DNA of 18,880 nucleotides, taken from Anaerolineales bacterium UBA6663. GTDB lineage: Bacteria > Chloroflexota > Anaerolineae > Anaerolineales > UBA6663. Positions 18,176 through 18,880 of the stretch are shown here, one piece after another. A program made the translations under genes and the position numbers. The first letter of the stretch is position 1; the number at the start of each line of letters is the position of its first letter. The stretch is taken from assembly GCA_002455335.1 (NCBI GenBank), contig DKKP01000173.1:7976-26855 (forward strand), read 5' to 3'. The notes under the pieces are model-generated. The model was not told where the DNA came from and did no database searches. It saw nothing but the letters and a program-made list of their open reading frames with translations.

Positions 18176-18880
18176 ATGACGACCATCAAAGACGTGGCCA
18201 GGCGCGCAAACGCCAGTATCACGGCCGTTTCGTATGCCCTGAACGGCACGGGCACGATCAGCGCCGCCATGCGTAAGCGTGTGCTTGCCGCCGCCGAGGA
18301 GCTCAACTACCACCCAAACGCATTCGCCCGCAATCTCAAGAAGCGCAAGACGCGCACGATCGGGGTCTTCATCACCCGGTTCAGCGGTTCGTTTTATGAG
18401 GAGATCCTCGAAGGGATCCATGCCTTTAGCCTTGAGACCGATTATGAGCTCCTGGTCTGCCCTGAGAGCCGGTCGGTACGCAAGATCCTGACCCAACGCC
18501 AGGTGGACGGCGCCATCATCTTCGACACCAAGATCCGTAGCGATCTGCTCCTCAAGCTGGCGTCAAAGCGCTTTCCGATCGTTGTGCTCGATCGATTGCT
18601 CGAAGGCGATTGCCTCTTTCCGTTGCTGATCGACAACCGTCAAGGAGTTCGCGAGGCCTTCCAGCACCTGTACGAGCAGGGCGCGCGCAATATCTACTAC
18701 ATCTCGGGGGCTGAGTCGTTCGATAACACCGAGCGCACGCTGGCCTTTCTCGATGAGGCAGAGAGGCACGCGGTCGTGGTCAAGAGCTTCGCGGGAAGTT
18801 TTACCGAACAATCAGGCTATGAGGCCGGGCGCCAGTTGCTGATCGAGCGGCCGCTGCCAGAGGCCGTCTTTTGTGCCAAC
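18176..18880 (+). CDS. LacI-family transcriptional regulator, C-terminus cut by window edge
   Basis: The first 235 codons are present and open to the right edge. AGAGGAG lies 8 bases before the ATG, 13 bases after the glucanase stop. Residues 3-23 are the LacI helix-turn-helix (TIKDVARRANASITAVSYALN), followed by the hinge region (YHPNAFARNLKKRKT, about 45-59). The effector-binding domain starts with TIGVFI and continues through DGAIIFDT, PIVVLDRL and LYEQGARNIYYISG. It probably represses the operon and the divergent GH35 gene by binding the CG-centred operators at 1680 and 1764, with a sophoro-oligosaccharide or similar sugar as inducer. It is the last visible gene of the run and so may be autoregulated. 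Family is certain; target and effector are inferred. Confidence 0.93.
   Translation, partial: MTTIKDVARRANASITAVSYALNGTGTISAAMRKRVLAAAEELNYHPNAFARNLKKRKTRTIGVFITRFSGSFYEEILEGIHAFSLETDYELLVCPESRSVRKILTQRQVDGAIIFDTKIRSDLLLKLASKRFPIVVLDRLLEGDCLFPLLIDNRQGVREAFQHLYEQGARNIYYISGAESFDNTERTLAFLDEAERHAVVVKSFAGSFTEQSGYEAGRQLLIERPLPEAVFCAN

Noticed and set aside
17083..18306. Minus-strand open frame of 407 codons
   Set aside because: It overlaps both the glucanase and the LacI-family gene in antisense. Both of those have strong family motifs.
1..18880. CRISPR arrays, tRNA or rRNA genes, insertion sequences, phage or toxin genes
   Set aside because: No regular repeat arrays, RNA gene signatures, transposase-like proteins or terminal inverted repeats were seen. 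The window is almost fully covered by metabolic and transport genes.

Overview
The window holds a high-GC bacterial carbohydrate-utilisation locus. The lipoprotein linkers rich in Ala, Pro, Glu and Thr that follow the lipobox cysteines, the strong AGGAGG-type ribosome sites and the gene content suggest a Chloroflexota bacterium (Anaerolineae-like). This is an inference from style; the window has no marker gene.

Layout: one gene on the minus strand, a GH35 glycosidase or glycosyltransferase, runs off the left edge (1595 down to 1). A divergent control region (1596-1863) separates it from a plus-strand run of eleven genes that reaches the right edge. In order these are: a GH94 phosphorylase (1864-4251), a lipoprotein sugar-binding protein (4352-5812), a very large sugar-binding protein with carbohydrate-binding-like N-terminal domains (5905-8790), an ABC permease pair (8787-9749, 9753-10667), a secreted/membrane NHL propeller-TPR-Yip1 protein (10680-12719), a DUF5696-like secreted protein (12712-14940), a second ABC permease pair (14937-15827, 15837-16766), a GH144-type endo-beta-1,2-glucanase lipoprotein (16759-18162) and a LacI-family regulator cut by the right edge (18176 on). 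Several genes overlap by 4 or 8 bases, so they are probably cotranscribed. No ATP-binding subunit is present.

Proposed working: the surface lipoprotein GH144 enzyme cuts beta-1,2-glucan into sophoro-oligosaccharides. The two binding proteins and two permease pairs take these up, using an ATPase encoded elsewhere. The cytoplasmic GH94 enzyme phosphorolyses them, and the GH35 enzyme remodels or trims the oligosaccharides or removes a side sugar. The LacI-type regulator probably binds two near-palindromic ATGAAACGTTTCAT-like operators lying 84 bp apart in the divergent control region.

The least understood part is the middle block (5905-16766). A carbohydrate-binding/SBP fusion, an NHL-TPR-Yip1 membrane protein and a DUF5696 protein sit between two complete permease pairs. 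This may be a composite uptake machine for a large or cyclic glucan, and it is the best candidate here for an undescribed system.
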